From the NCBI GenBank assembly GCA_943356415.1, contig CALREW010000004.1, positions 1 to 48,944 on the forward strand: DNA of 48,944 nt, given 5' to 3'. A program made the position numbers and the translations under genes. Every line of letters starts with the position of its first letter. Position 1 is the stretch's first letter. A model generated the notes under the pieces. It searched no databases. It was not told where the DNA came from and saw only the letters and a list, made by a program, of their open reading frames with translations. Source of the stretch: Candidatus Nomurabacteria bacterium (GTDB taxonomy: Bacteria; Patescibacteriota; Minisyncoccia; Phycocordibacterales; SBAW01). Shown piece after piece: positions 39,506 through 48,944 of this stretch.

Positions 39506-42500
39506 ATGAGTATTACGAACATTGCATCTAACACGTCTGCTCGCGTAGCGGCAGGAGTGCTTGGCATCGCGATGGCACTTTCGCTCAGCTTTGGCGCAGT
39601 CGTTGCACCAGCTTCAGCACAAGATGCCGCCACGATGGCAGCTCTTCAAGCCCAGATCGCAGCCCTCACCGCGCAGCTCGCTGCGCTCTCAGGCGGATCT
39701 TCAGCGGGCGCTGGCGTTTGTCCGTACACCTGGACCCGCAACCTTCAAGTAGGTGCGACCGGTGCTGACGTGATGAAGCTCCAGCAGTTCCTCAATTCCG
39801 CAAGTGACACGATGGTCGCAGCAACGGGCGCAGGTTCGAAGGGTTCGGAAACGAGCACCTTCGGTCCGGCAACTAAGGCAGCGGTCATGAAGTACCAGAC
39901 CAAGAACGCCATCGCTCCGGTGGCAGGATTCGTCGGTGCACTCACTCGCGCTTCTCTTAATTCCAAGTGCCAGACCGCAACCCCAGGCCCTACTCCTAAC
40001 CCGACTCCGTCGGCAGGAACTGGTCTTACGGTTTCGGCAGCTGCACAGCCGGCTAACGGCCTTGCAGTTCCGAGCGCCTCGCGCGTTCCGTTCACCAAGT
40101 TCACGCTCACCGCTGGTAACGATGGTGATGTCACGGTTAACTCCGTGGTTGTCGCTCGCACCGGTGTCATGAACAAGGTCGTATTCAACGGCGTAACTCT
40201 TCTCGATGAGAACGGTTCCGTCATTGGTACGGACAAGGTGCTCAACTCTAACGACCAGGCAACTATCGGTACGACTATGGTCATACCGCGTGGTACCACC
40301 AAGACCTTCACGGTCGCTGGTAACATGGCCGACATCTCCACCATGGGTTCCCATGCTGGCGAAGTAGGCGGTCTCTCGGTTGTTGCAGTTAACACTACTG
40401 CTACCGTCACCGGCTCTATGCCGATCGTCGGTGCAACCCACACGGTTAACGGCACGTTGGTAATCGGTACTGCCGATACGACCATCTCGTCGTTTGACCC
40501 GAACGGTGATCAGACCAAGGAAATTGGTACGACTGGTCAGCGCTTCGCAGGTGTCCGCATCACTGCTGGCTCCTCTGAAGACATCCGCATCCGCTCGATA
40601 CGCTGGTACCAGACCGGCTCGGCAGGTGCATCTGACCTTGCAAACCTCAAGACTGTTGTCGACGGCACTGAGTACTCCGTCTCTGTTTCGGCAGATGGCA
40701 AGTACTTCCAGTCTGACTTCGGCTCAGGCATTATGGTTGCAAAGGGCTTCTCGTCTGAGATCTACATCAAGGGCGACATAATCGGCACTGGAGCATCCAG
40801 CCGCACGGTTATCTTCAACCTCGATAAGACGACTGACCTCTACGTAACTGGTGAGAAGTATGGTTACGGCATCAGCCCGACCACTTCGGCTTCGACGGCT
40901 TCGGCTGGCGCAGGCACCCAGTTCACCTCAGCTGCAGGCACCACGAACCCGTGGTTCAGCGGCTCGGTGTTCACCATCTCGGCTGGCTCGGTGACTTCGG
41001 TCTCCAAGGCTAACGAGGTTCCTGCTCAGAACATCGCGGTCAACGTCCAGAATCAGGTGCTCGGTGGTTTCACCACTGACATCAAGGGCGAGCCGCTTAC
41101 GGTTCAGTCCATGGTCTTCGAGTTCGCAACGACTTCTACGGTTTCTGGCTCTTCGTTCGGTAGCTACCTGTTGACTAGCGTCTCGCTCGTCAACCAGAAC
41201 GGCTCCGTCGTTGCTGGCCCAGTCGATGCGGTTGACGGTACTTCTGGCGACAACAAGCAGAAGGTAACCTTCACTGACTCGATCACCATCCCGGTTGGCA
41301 AGCAGACCTACACCCTCAAGGGTAAGGTCAACTCGTCAACGGTAAACGGTACTGTCTTCACTGCTTCGACCACTCCTCAAGCGTGGACGAACGTGAAGGG
41401 TGAAACTACGGGCAACTCGGTTACCCTCACCAACGGTGCATTCACGATGAATGCAATGACGGTTAAGGGTGCCGCTCTTGCGATCACGGTTGCATCGACT
41501 CCGTCGGCACAATCGATCGTCGCAGGTGCCCAAGCCTTCACCTTCGCTAAGTACCAACTCGATGCAACGCAATCTGGTGAGGATGTACGCTTTAGCTCCA
41601 TCCCGCTCCAGCTTACGCACAGCGCAGGTGCCACTCAGCTCACGAACTGCAAACTCTACGATGGCTCAACGGCCCTCAACACGGGTAGCAACAACGTGAA
41701 CCCGTCTGGTACTTCGCCGGCATCGAACACGTTCACCCTCGACAACTCCCTCACGGTTCCGAAAGGAACAGTGAAGACTCTTGATCTTAAGTGCGACGTC
41801 TCCGGTTCTGCTTCGGGCACCTTTGCCTGGGGTATCGCAGCATCGCCTTCGATCACGGTCACTGGTGTTAACTCGAACGTCGACGTAACCGAGACGGTCA
41901 CTGCCTCGGCTGGTCAGACCATGACGATCGCCTCTGGCGCTCTCGCGGTTAGCCTCCACACGTCGAGTCCGTCTTACAGTGCCGTTGCAGCAAACTCGAC
42001 TGACGTAACGGTCGCGGCATACAAGTTCCGCCCGACCAACGAAGATGTCACGCTTCGCCGCATCGGCCTTAAGCTCACCAACACAGCGTCCTCGTCCTCG
42101 TCTGACCTCGTCCGTGTCACCCTCTGGGTTGGCGCAACGCAGATCGGCGCGGCGACCTTCACCGGCGCAAGCAACAACGCTACTTCCACCAATGCTTCTG
42201 GTACTGGTGAAATGAGCTACGTGCTTCCGAAGGACACTGACACTGTCGTCACGGTCAAGGCTGATCTCGCAGCTATCGGCACTAACCAGCCGGCAACTTC
42301 GGGTCACCTCATCGCGATTGACATCGACACGAACGGTACGAACACACAAGGCGCAGGTGTAGGCTCGGGTGCCACCATCACGGCAACCGGCTCAACTGCA
42401 GTCGCAGGTGTACGTATGTTCAAGTCGGTTCCGACCTTCACGTACAGCACGGCAGGTGGTGCCGCCAACAACGGCGTCAACGACCTCCTCGTGTTGAATG

Positions 42501-43006
42501 TGTCGTCTGATGCGAAGGGTGATACGCAGCTTCATAAGCTCGCTTTCACCATCGCAACGACAACCGCTACTCTCTCGGCTCCGACCTTCGTCGGTCCGAA
42601 CGGTAACGTCTCGTCGACAACCAACGCGGTCATCAACGCCGCAGGTACTGCGATCACGGTGTTCTTCGACTCTACGTCGAATACCCAGGACCGCTCTATC
42701 TCGGCTGGAACAACCAAGACCTACACCCTCCGTGCAACGTTGAGCCTCACGGGCTCCAACACGACGGGCTCGGTCTCCACGTCACTCAAGGCTGACACCA
42801 GCTTCCCATCGCTTGCAGCGTCTACCTTCATGGATAAGACCTCAACGATTGAAGCTGCCTCTGCCAACCTCATCTGGTCGCCGAACTCGACCTCTACGGC
42901 GATTGCGACCACGACGAATGACTGGACCAATGGTTATGGTCTCGCTGGCTGCTTCACGAACTCTGGTCTCGGCAACGATTGTACGGCTCGCGTTATCGCC
43001 AAGTAA
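39506..43006 (+). CDS. Large S-layer-like secreted protein with peptidoglycan-binding domain
   Basis: 1166 aa. A signal peptide is cleaved after ASA (about residue 38). A short coiled coil follows (AALQAQIAALTAQLAAL), then a PG_binding_1 domain (about 72-155; NLQVGATGADVMKLQQFLN) flanked by Cys72 and Cys155, and a Pro/Thr linker. About 1000 residues of repeated Ig-like modules follow, recognisable by F..Y.L.A...EDV.I.SI near 195, 345, 676 and 836, with a further variant near 977. The C-terminus has a two-Cys motif (GLAGCFTNSG and DCTARV). Codons are strongly biased to C-ending forms, as expected of the most abundant protein. It probably forms the cell's surface layer. Confidence 0.85.
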   Translation: MSITNIASNTSARVAAGVLGIAMALSLSFGAVVAPASAQDAATMAALQAQIAALTAQLAALSGGSSAGAGVCPYTWTRNLQVGATGADVMKLQQFLNSASDTMVAATGAGSKGSETSTFGPATKAAVMKYQTKNAIAPVAGFVGALTRASLNSKCQTATPGPTPNPTPSAGTGLTVSAAAQPANGLAVPSASRVPFTKFTLTAGNDGDVTVNSVVVARTGVMNKVVFNGVTLLDENGSVIGTDKVLNSNDQATIGTTMVIPRGTTKTFTVAGNMADISTMGSHAGEVGGLSVVAVNTTATVTGSMPIVGATHTVNGTLVIGTADTTISSFDPNGDQTKEIGTTGQRFAGVRITAGSSEDIRIRSIRWYQTGSAGASDLANLKTVVDGTEYSVSVSADGKYFQSDFGSGIMVAKGFSSEIYIKGDIIGTGASSRTVIFNLDKTTDLYVTGEKYGYGISPTTSASTASAGAGTQFTSAAGTTNPWFSGSVFTISAGSVTSVSKANEVPAQNIAVNVQNQVLGGFTTDIKGEPLTVQSMVFEFATTSTVSGSSFGSYLLTSVSLVNQNGSVVAGPVDAVDGTSGDNKQKVTFTDSITIPVGKQTYTLKGKVNSSTVNGTVFTASTTPQAWTNVKGETTGNSVTLTNGAFTMNAMTVKGAALAITVASTPSAQSIVAGAQAFTFAKYQLDATQSGEDVRFSSIPLQLTHSAGATQLTNCKLYDGSTALNTGSNNVNPSGTSPASNTFTLDNSLTVPKGTVKTLDLKCDVSGSASGTFAWGIAASPSITVTGVNSNVDVTETVTASAGQTMTIASGALAVSLHTSSPSYSAVAANSTDVTVAAYKFRPTNEDVTLRRIGLKLTNTASSSSSDLVRVTLWVGATQIGAATFTGASNNATSTNASGTGEMSYVLPKDTDTVVTVKADLAAIGTNQPATSGHLIAIDIDTNGTNTQGAGVGSGATITATGSTAVAGVRMFKSVPTFTYSTAGGAANNGVNDLLVLNVSSDAKGDTQLHKLAFTIATTTATLSAPTFVGPNGNVSSTTNAVINAAGTAITVFFDSTSNTQDRSISAGTTKTYTLRATLSLTGSNTTGSVSTSLKADTSFPSLAASTFMDKTSTIEAASANLIWSPNSTSTAIATTTNDWTNGYGLAGCFTNSGLGNDCTARVIAK

Positions 43007-43044
43007 TATTGGCCACGACGCCTAGTCGAACGGTTTAACCGCGC

Positions 43045-43083
43045 AAAGCCCCTTCTCACTTTTAGTGGGAAGGGGCTTTTGCG
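43045..43083 (+). terminator. Terminator of the S-layer-like gene
   Basis: A 15-bp stem, 43045-43059 with 43065-43079 (one G-T pair), has a TTTTA loop and is followed by TTTTGCGTTT. Confidence 0.88.
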
Positions 43084-43159
43084 TTTCCTGGAGTCACACA
43101 TTAAATAAAAAACCGTTATGGTATAGTCACGTTGTCTATAGGTAAGCCCTCAATCACTC

Positions 43160-43936
43160 ATGTCTTCTGGAAAGAAAAAAGTTATAGCGCTCACACTCGC
43201 TGCCGCCCTTATCCTTATTGGAGGAGGAGCATACTACTTACTCGGCAAGAAGGAGCCGGGTACTTCTTCGGTAGAAGTTACTGAGGTAAATGGGTTGCCC
43301 GAAGGAGCAAGTGTGGAAGTGGTGGACAGCGTAAATGAAAAGCTCTTTAACGAAACACCGCGCCCGGCACTTGAGCGACCGCTTCCGCAAGGAACTATTC
43401 CTTCAGACGTCTACGCCCTTATGGTGAAGCATCGCGCAGAAGCGGTAGCCATGCTTAAAGAAAACCCTGCTCTTATGACACAGTGGATTGGGCTTGGTGC
43501 AGCGCACAAACAAGTGGGCGACTACGAAGGAGCGCGCATTTATCTGACGTATGTTGTTACGGTTAATCCAAACAACCTTGCAGCTATTCTTAATCTCGGG
43601 AATCTCTACGCCTACTATCTTAAGAATCAAGTAAACGCTGAAACATATTTCGGCAAGGCAATCGCAGTTGACCCAAGCTACGTGCCGGCGTATTTGGAGC
43701 TCTATCAAGCCCAGAAAGGGCAAGGTAAAACTGACGCTGCGGTCGTGACGTTGCAACGAGGCATTGCAAAAAATCCTGCGGACACTGATTTGCCAGTTGC
43801 CTTGGCGCACCATTATCGTGACGCACACGATATTCCAAAGGCAAAGGAAGCATATGCCGTTGCCATAGCAGCTGCTACGAAAGCGGGGAATACATCTCTT
43901 GCTGCGTCGCTTACTTCTGAAAAGGAGGCACTATAA
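43160..43936 (+). CDS. Membrane-anchored TPR protein
   Basis: 258 aa. One N-terminal membrane helix (residues 8-27) and a linker lead to about four TPR-like helical repeats (WIGLGAAHKQVGDYEGARIYL; AAILNLGNLYAYYLKNQVNAETYFGKAI; AYLELYQAQKGQGKTDAAVVTL; ALAHHYRDAHDIPKAKEAYAVAI). TPR units mediate protein contacts. It may help assemble envelope complexes, given the S-layer gene upstream. A TATAGT box lies at 43122-43127 with a second TATAGG at 43137-43142. Confidence 0.82.
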   Translation: MSSGKKKVIALTLAAALILIGGGAYYLLGKKEPGTSSVEVTEVNGLPEGASVEVVDSVNEKLFNETPRPALERPLPQGTIPSDVYALMVKHRAEAVAMLKENPALMTQWIGLGAAHKQVGDYEGARIYLTYVVTVNPNNLAAILNLGNLYAYYLKNQVNAETYFGKAIAVDPSYVPAYLELYQAQKGQGKTDAAVVTLQRGIAKNPADTDLPVALAHHYRDAHDIPKAKEAYAVAIAAATKAGNTSLAASLTSEKEAL

Positions 43937-43941
43937 GAAAA

Positions 43942-44103
43942 ATGAAGCGTGTATTTACTAAAACCTTCTTCCGCTTCCTCGTCGCATTCTTGGTTATGAT
44001 AGCCATTTCCTGCTCCCTTCTTATTGTTACCGCAGCAGCTAAGGGGAAGGGGGCAACCGCCGCTGCTATAACCGCATTTATGGAGTCGTTACGTTCACAG
44101 TGA
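43942..44103 (+). CDS. 53-aa small membrane peptide
   Basis: An open frame of 53 codons starts 5 bp after the TPR gene. AGGAGG lies 13 bp before the ATG, inside the end of the TPR gene. The product has a basic N-terminus, one strong membrane helix (FFRFLVAFLVMIAISCSLLIV) and a short polar tail rich in Ala and Lys. It could be a partner of the TPR protein. The frame is short and its codon use gives little proof, so it is a prediction only. Confidence 0.5.
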   Translation: MKRVFTKTFFRFLVAFLVMIAISCSLLIVTAAAKGKGATAAAITAFMESLRSQ

Positions 44104-44110
44104 GACATTC

Positions 44111-44275
44111 TTGACCGGTCTTTTTCTATAGCGTACAGTCTCTCTGTGTCTCGGAGACCCATCGGTCCTCACCAAGAGGATAAGCGAAAGCGCCGGGGGT
44201 AGAGGTCGAAAACCGCTCGTGTAAAGGAGCGGTCTCTCCGGGCCGAAAGGCCTTATTTTTGTTCTCACATTAGAT
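44111..44275 (+). promoter_or_regulatory. rplJL promoter, L10-leader-like RNA and attenuator
   Basis: TTGACC (44111-44116), a 17-bp spacer and TACAGT (44134-44139), start near 44146. The leader folds into a long arm (CGGAGACC near 44161 with GGTCTCTCCG near 44231) enclosing an ACCGCTC/GAGCGGT hairpin and unpaired AAGCGAAAGC and GGTAGAGG parts, as expected of the L10 leader bound by the L10-L12 complex. A GGCC-GAAA-GGCC hairpin followed by TTATTTTTG (44241-44261) would end transcription early. Confidence 0.7.
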
Positions 44276-44764
44276 ATGGCAATCACCAAACAGAAGAAAA
44301 GCGAAATTCTTGCGAAAGTGACGTCGGCCATCGACAGCGCAAAGTCGGTCGTGTTTGTTAACTTCCACAACCTCACGGTCGCGGAGGAACGCGAACTACG
44401 CTCGAAACTTCGCGCAGAAGGTGTTGGCTACACGGTCGCCAAGAAGACGCTCATTCGCAAAGCGCTCGAAGGCAAAGGTATCGAAGGCACGTTTCCGGAG
44501 CTTCCGGGCGAAATAGCCATCGCGTACAGCACCGAAGAAATTGCCCCAGCGCGTGAAGTGGCAGCGTTTGCAAAGACTCACGAAGGTCATCTCGCACTTG
44601 CGGGAGGCATTTTCGGAGGCGTGTTCATGGACAAAGCACAGATAGCGGTTGTTGCAGCCATTCCGGGCATGCAGACCCTCCGCGCACAGTTCGTACAGCT
44701 TATTAACAGCCCGCTTCAGCGCTTCGCCGTTGTTCTCAACGCCAAGGCTGAAAAGGCGGCGTAA
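44276..44764 (+). CDS. rplJ: 50S ribosomal protein L10 (uL10)
   Basis: 162 aa. The rRNA-binding N-terminal domain is clear (KSEILAKVTSAIDSAKSVVFVNFHNLTVAEERELRSKLRAEGVGYTV split by short loops; KKTLIRKAL). The C-terminal helix that carries L7/L12 dimers follows SPLQRFAVVLNA. It forms the ribosomal stalk base next to L11. It is co-transcribed with rplL after the autoregulatory-type leader. It is not next to rplK here, which is about 34 kb away. Confidence 0.96.
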   Translation: MAITKQKKSEILAKVTSAIDSAKSVVFVNFHNLTVAEERELRSKLRAEGVGYTVAKKTLIRKALEGKGIEGTFPELPGEIAIAYSTEEIAPAREVAAFAKTHEGHLALAGGIFGGVFMDKAQIAVVAAIPGMQTLRAQFVQLINSPLQRFAVVLNAKAEKAA

Positions 44765-44776
44765 TACCAAATACCT

Positions 44777-45196
44777 ATGGCAGATGAAACGACGGTTGAG
44801 ACTCCAGTAGTCGAGACCAAAGAAGTACCGAGCAAGTTCAAAGATCTCGTTGCGTCGGTTGAGAAAATGACCGTGCTCGAGCTCCATGAACTCGTGAAAG
44901 CGCTCGAAGCGCATTGGGGTGTATCCGCCGCGGCCGTGGCCGTTGCAGGACCGGCGGCAGCCGGTGCAGCTGCAGGCGAAGAGAAGTCCACCTTTACGGT
45001 GCACCTCGCTGACGCAGGCGCACAGAAAATCCAGGTTATCAAAGCCGTTAAGGAAGCCCTTGCTTTGGGTCTTAAGGAAGCAAAGGACCTCGTTGACGCA
45101 GCCCCGTCCGTCCTCAAAGAGGGCGTGAAGAAAGAAGAGGCTGAAGAGCTGAAGGCAAAGATCGAAGCAGCAGGTGGAAAGGTAGAGCTTAAATAA
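44777..45196 (+). CDS. rplL: 50S ribosomal protein L7/L12 (bL12)
   Basis: 139 aa. An extended N-terminus of about 20 residues precedes the dimerisation domain ([25 protein letters not shown]). An Ala-rich hinge ([15 protein letters not shown]) leads to the C-terminal domain ([35 protein letters not shown]), ending in AGGKVELK. It recruits translation GTPases. It ends in a strong terminator. Confidence 0.96.
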   Translation: MADETTVETPVVETKEVPSKFKDLVASVEKMTVLELHELVKALEAHWGVSAAAVAVAGPAAAGAAAGEEKSTFTVHLADAGAQKIQVIKAVKEALALGLKEAKDLVDAAPSVLKEGVKKEEAEELKAKIEAAGGKVELK

Positions 45197-45214
45197 GCCC
45201 ATACTAGCCGGCTC

Positions 45215-45250
45215 GCAAAAGGCACCGCAAAGCGCGGTGCCTTTTGCATT
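45215..45250 (+). terminator. Terminator of rplJL
   Basis: A perfect 14-bp stem, 45215-45228 with 45234-45247, has an AAAGC loop and is followed by a short ATTTG tail; the stem itself ends in CCTTTTGC. Confidence 0.85.
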
Positions 45251-45286
45251 TGTGTCCTACCCACGCTCAGGTACAATGACGCGCGT

Positions 45287-45871
45287 ATGGAGGACACACT
45301 CGGGAAGCTGCTTGGTTCGCCTGCACGTGTGAAACTCCTGAGACTATTTCTATTTAATCCGAAAGAAATTATCCCACTGAGCATCGCCTCGGGGCGTTCG
45401 CAGGTCTCCGTTGCAGTGACGCGTCGCGAGCTACCGTTTTATGAACGTCTCGGATTACTCAAACTTCGCAGAGCACGTGGCTCTAAAGAACGCGCGTGGG
45501 TTCTCAATGAGGACTTCGTGTACCTTGCCGCACTTCAACATTTGCTACTCAACTTACCGGTTCGCGGGCAAGACATTGTAAAGCGACTGCGTAACGCAGG
45601 TACTATTAAACTAGTGATACTCTCAGGTTTATTTGTCGATGAGTACGACGGACGGGTGGACCTTCTTATTGTGGGAGACAAGGTGATCGAAACGAAAATT
45701 CGCACCGTTATACGGGCACTTGAGGCGGAGATAGGCAAGGAATTGCGCTACGTCGCACTTACTACCGAAGAATTTTTGTACCGACTGGGCATCTACGACA
45801 AATTGGTGCGCGATGTTATCGATTACCCCCACACGGTTGCCCTCGACCGCCTCAACGTCGAGCTGAAGTAG
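45287..45871 (+). CDS. Winged-HTH regulator fused to a nucleotidyltransferase-like domain
   Basis: 194 aa. The N-terminal winged HTH (LLGSPARVKLLRLFLFNPKEIIPLSIAS, SVAVTRRELPFYERLGLLKLRR) is followed by a domain with strands VILSGLFVDEYDGRVDLLIVGD and ELRYVALTTEEFLYRLGIYDK. This resembles a degenerate MNT-type nucleotidyltransferase fold; the GSxxxGxxxxxSDxD catalytic pattern is reduced to an Asp pair (DGRVDLLIVG). I know this arrangement as common in Parcubacteria, with unknown targets. TACAAT ends 9 nt before the ATG. Confidence 0.72.
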   Translation: MEDTLGKLLGSPARVKLLRLFLFNPKEIIPLSIASGRSQVSVAVTRRELPFYERLGLLKLRRARGSKERAWVLNEDFVYLAALQHLLLNLPVRGQDIVKRLRNAGTIKLVILSGLFVDEYDGRVDLLIVGDKVIETKIRTVIRALEAEIGKELRYVALTTEEFLYRLGIYDKLVRDVIDYPHTVALDRLNVELK

Positions 45872-46081
45872 GGCCTAACCACTAGCGTATAGCCAATAGA
45901 GAGCCCTGGGTTCCCTAAACCCTAGTCACTAGTGGCCAAACCCTAGCTCAGAGGCTATCCACAGTGGGGAAGCAGGGTTTGCCCCCTATTGATACAATTA
46001 AGGGGGGCAGGTCGTCCTACCCATTTACAAACACTTATTTTAATTACGGGCGGCGCTTAACTAGGCGTCCCCAGCTCAGCA
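45872..46081 (+). promoter_or_regulatory. Repeat-rich spacer and promoter before the CmpX-like gene
   Basis: Pairs seen: CCACTAG (45879-45885) with CTAGTGG (45929-45935); ATAGCC (45889-45894) with GGCTAT (45953-45958); AAACCCT (45938-45944) with AGGGTTT (45974-45980). AAACCCTAG occurs directly twice, at 45917 and 45938. A TACAAT box at 45993-45998 would give a leader of about 77 nt. Confidence 0.45.
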
Positions 46082-46765
46082 ATGATCGTACAGACATGGC
46101 TCCAGGTCCTGCAGCAGTCCTTCCAGGACTTGGTGACGGGTATCATCGTTTTCATCCCGAACTTCGTGTTCTCGGTCCTTATTTTTGTCCTCGGTTGGGT
46201 CGTGGGTTCCATTGTTGGGCGCGTCATCGCACAGGTGATACGTGCTGCGCATGTTGACCAGGCACTGAAAGGTGCAAGCGTTGACGAAGTACTCGAGCGC
46301 GCGGGCTTCAAGCTCGACTCGGGTAAATTTGTCGGTGGTTTGGTCAAATGGTTCATTATCGTGTTGTTCTTGGTTGCCTCGCTTGAGATCCTCGGTCTCA
46401 CGCAAGTAACACTCTTCCTCCAGCAGGTAGTTCTTCTTTACTTGCCGCAGGTTATTGTTGCAGCGCTCATCTTGCTCGTTGCAGCGGTTGTTGCTGATGT
46501 CGCAAGTCGCCTTATCACCGGTGGCGCACAGGCTGCAGGTGTAACGTCGGCACGCCTCGCCGGCACGATGGCTCGCTGGGCGATCTGGATCTTTGCGGTA
46601 CTTGCAGCGCTTGGCCAACTCGGTGTTGCGACTCCGTTTGTTCAGACCCTTTTCACAGGTGTCGTTGTGGCACTCTCACTTGCATTCGGTCTCTCCTTTG
46701 GCCTCGGTGGCCAGGATGCAGCGAGTCGCTTCATCGATCGCGTTCGCGACGAAATCAAGCACTAA
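46082..46765 (+). CDS. CmpX/MscS-like conserved-TM-helix membrane protein
   Basis: 227 aa with four to five membrane helices. It contains repeated 'conserved TM helix' units (FIPNFVFSVLIFVLGWVVGSIVGRVI; YLPQVIVAALILLVAAVVAD) and a last helix VVVALSLAFGLSFGLGGQDAASRFIDRV, which matches the pore-lining pattern of the MscS superfamily. The beta and C-terminal domains of true MscS are absent. A role in osmotic protection or membrane-stress sensing is likely but not shown. It is followed by a terminator. Confidence 0.82.
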   Translation: MIVQTWLQVLQQSFQDLVTGIIVFIPNFVFSVLIFVLGWVVGSIVGRVIAQVIRAAHVDQALKGASVDEVLERAGFKLDSGKFVGGLVKWFIIVLFLVASLEILGLTQVTLFLQQVVLLYLPQVIVAALILLVAAVVADVASRLITGGAQAAGVTSARLAGTMARWAIWIFAVLAALGQLGVATPFVQTLFTGVVVALSLAFGLSFGLGGQDAASRFIDRVRDEIKH

Positions 46766-46784
46766 ATCCTCTCTGGTTTGTGCC

Positions 46785-46820
46785 CAAAACGACGGCCCCT
46801 TCGGGTCGTCGTTTTGCGTT
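46785..46820 (+). terminator. Terminator after the CmpX-like gene
   Basis: The 10-bp stem 46785-46794 with 46807-46816 has further pairing (CCC/GGG) inside; the stem's own 3' arm supplies GTTTTG and is followed by CGTTTCG. Confidence 0.75.
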
Positions 46821-46843
46821 TCGCCCTGTGTTTAGCCAATTGT

Positions 46844-46872
46844 TTGACAGCCTATATCCCCCCGCGTATACT
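46844..46872 (+). promoter_or_regulatory. rRNA-type promoter before the 23S gene
   Basis: TTGACA (46844-46849), a 17-bp spacer and TATACT (46867-46872) form a near-ideal sigma-70 promoter, predicted start about 46879. Confidence 0.8.
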
Positions 46873-46945
46873 GCCTTTCGTGAGTATTACCTCTAGAAAC
46901 CTCCTTGCGCGGACGCGATAGGCATCTTTATTGATGCTCGGCGCG

Positions 46946-46967
46946 CCGCTCGAAAGAGCGGTTTTTT
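46946..46967 (+). terminator. Intrinsic terminator in the 23S leader
   Basis: The 6-bp GC-rich stem 46946-46951 with 46956-46961 has a GAAA loop and six T directly after. Confidence 0.8.
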
Positions 46968-47017
46968 AGTTGGAAGAAATACCCGCCGCCTCTTTGTAAA
47001 TTGGATTCCATCATGCA

Positions 47018-47037
47018 ACCACTTCGGGTGGTCTTTT
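47018..47037 (+). terminator. Second intrinsic terminator in the 23S leader
   Basis: Stem ACCAC/GTGGT (47018-47022 with 47028-47032) has a TTCGG loop and is followed by CTTTTT. Confidence 0.65.
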
Positions 47038-47149
47038 TGTGGCTGTAGAGATGGGCAGGTAACTCTGAAAAATAAATCAGAGTCTCAACTTCGTAAGAAG
47101 TTGAAAACAACAAGAACACAACAGATCAGTGCGGTTCTCGAGCTCTCCG

Positions 47150-48944
<1,795 letters not shown>

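Larger units (their letters stand above)
46879..47149 (+). ncRNA. 23S leader with two intrinsic terminators (possible short RNA)
   Basis: After the promoter come a GCATC/GATGC hairpin (46922-46937) and then CCGCTC-GAAA-GAGCGG plus six T (46946-46967), a textbook terminator about 88 nt after the start. A second one (47018-47032, then CTTTTTG) follows. Further hairpins are at about 47061-47082 and 47084-47103. The first part could be a separate small RNA, or the terminators could need antitermination for rRNA synthesis. No protein gene is seen. Confidence 0.55.

Noticed and set aside
39701-40485. Two long minus-strand open frames (about 246 codons each) opposite the S-layer-like gene
   Set aside because: They arise from the strong C-ending codon bias of the sense gene, overlap each other, have no start signals and encode low-complexity sequence.
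41666-42349. Minus-strand frame of about 227 codons opposite the same gene
   Set aside because: Same cause; the translation is rich in Arg, Asp and Val with no domain pattern.
44396-45384. Minus-strand frames of 268 and 222 codons across rplJ-rplL
   Set aside because: They lie opposite two certain ribosomal-protein genes and run through their terminator and leader.

Overview
The window looks like a chromosomal segment of a Candidate Phyla Radiation (Patescibacteria) bacterium, most likely a Parcubacteria lineage of medium G+C content. The evidence is short spacers, small proteins, an archaeal/eukaryotic-type glycyl-tRNA synthetase, rplK with no rplA beside it, a large S-layer-like secreted protein with a peptidoglycan-binding domain, and many Parcubacteria-style membrane proteins of unknown function. 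Placement below the phylum is inference. TAA, TAG and TGA all serve as normal stops.

Layout. 1-523 is a gene-free, inverted-repeat-rich stretch. 524-5213 is an accessory-looking region: a CDF-like cation exporter (-), an AT-rich HNH endonuclease, tRNA-His, TspO coupled to an unknown protein, a DUF6445-like oxygenase (-), a small membrane protein and a DUF475/TerC-like protein. 5301-9449 holds a secreted protein, a coiled-coil membrane protein with five 21-bp repeats, MscL, a strongly promoted candidate ncRNA (6868-7060), a DsbA-like protein, a SIMPL protein and a GC-rich orphan. 9527-10853 is the secE-nusG-rplK operon. 10865-16788 holds folA (-), a CYTH protein, dcd, thyA, glyA, a DUF2914 protein and tmk: nearly a complete thymidylate-synthesis module. 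16919-30883 holds argS, ileS, recO, two extracytoplasmic proteins (one a trypsin-like protease), glyS, an AI-2E-family permease, metG and tatD. 30929-32164 is rpsF-ssb-rpsR. 32162-37886 holds efp with a broken Nudix gene (-), an ECF-type sigma factor (+) and the ftsK-Ig-like-recA operon (-). 37887-43083 carries a repeat-studded regulatory region, a DeoR-type HTH regulator and the 1166-aa S-layer-like protein. 43160-45196 holds a TPR protein, a small membrane peptide and the autogenous-type leader with rplJ-rplL. 45287-46765 holds a wHTH/nucleotidyltransferase-like regulator and a CmpX/MscS-like membrane protein. From about 47150 to the window end is the 5' part of a 23S rRNA gene with its own promoter and no 16S gene before it.

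How genes work together. folA, thyA, glyA, dcd and tmk cover dCTP to dTDP plus folate recycling. Four aminoacyl-tRNA synthetases lie within about 13 kb. ftsK and recA share an operon. The HTH regulator sits between its probable own operator array and the S-layer gene.

Most notable: an IleRS with an apparently intact histidine-phosphatase domain inserted before the KMSKS region; a TTGACA-driven structured RNA; at least 17 genes whose start codon lies 6-9 nt after a -10 box (leaderless layout); an AAAGGACA-type repeat array; an EF-P without the PGKG loop; a Tmk with Asp in the P-loop; and a Nudix gene cut by an in-frame TGA.
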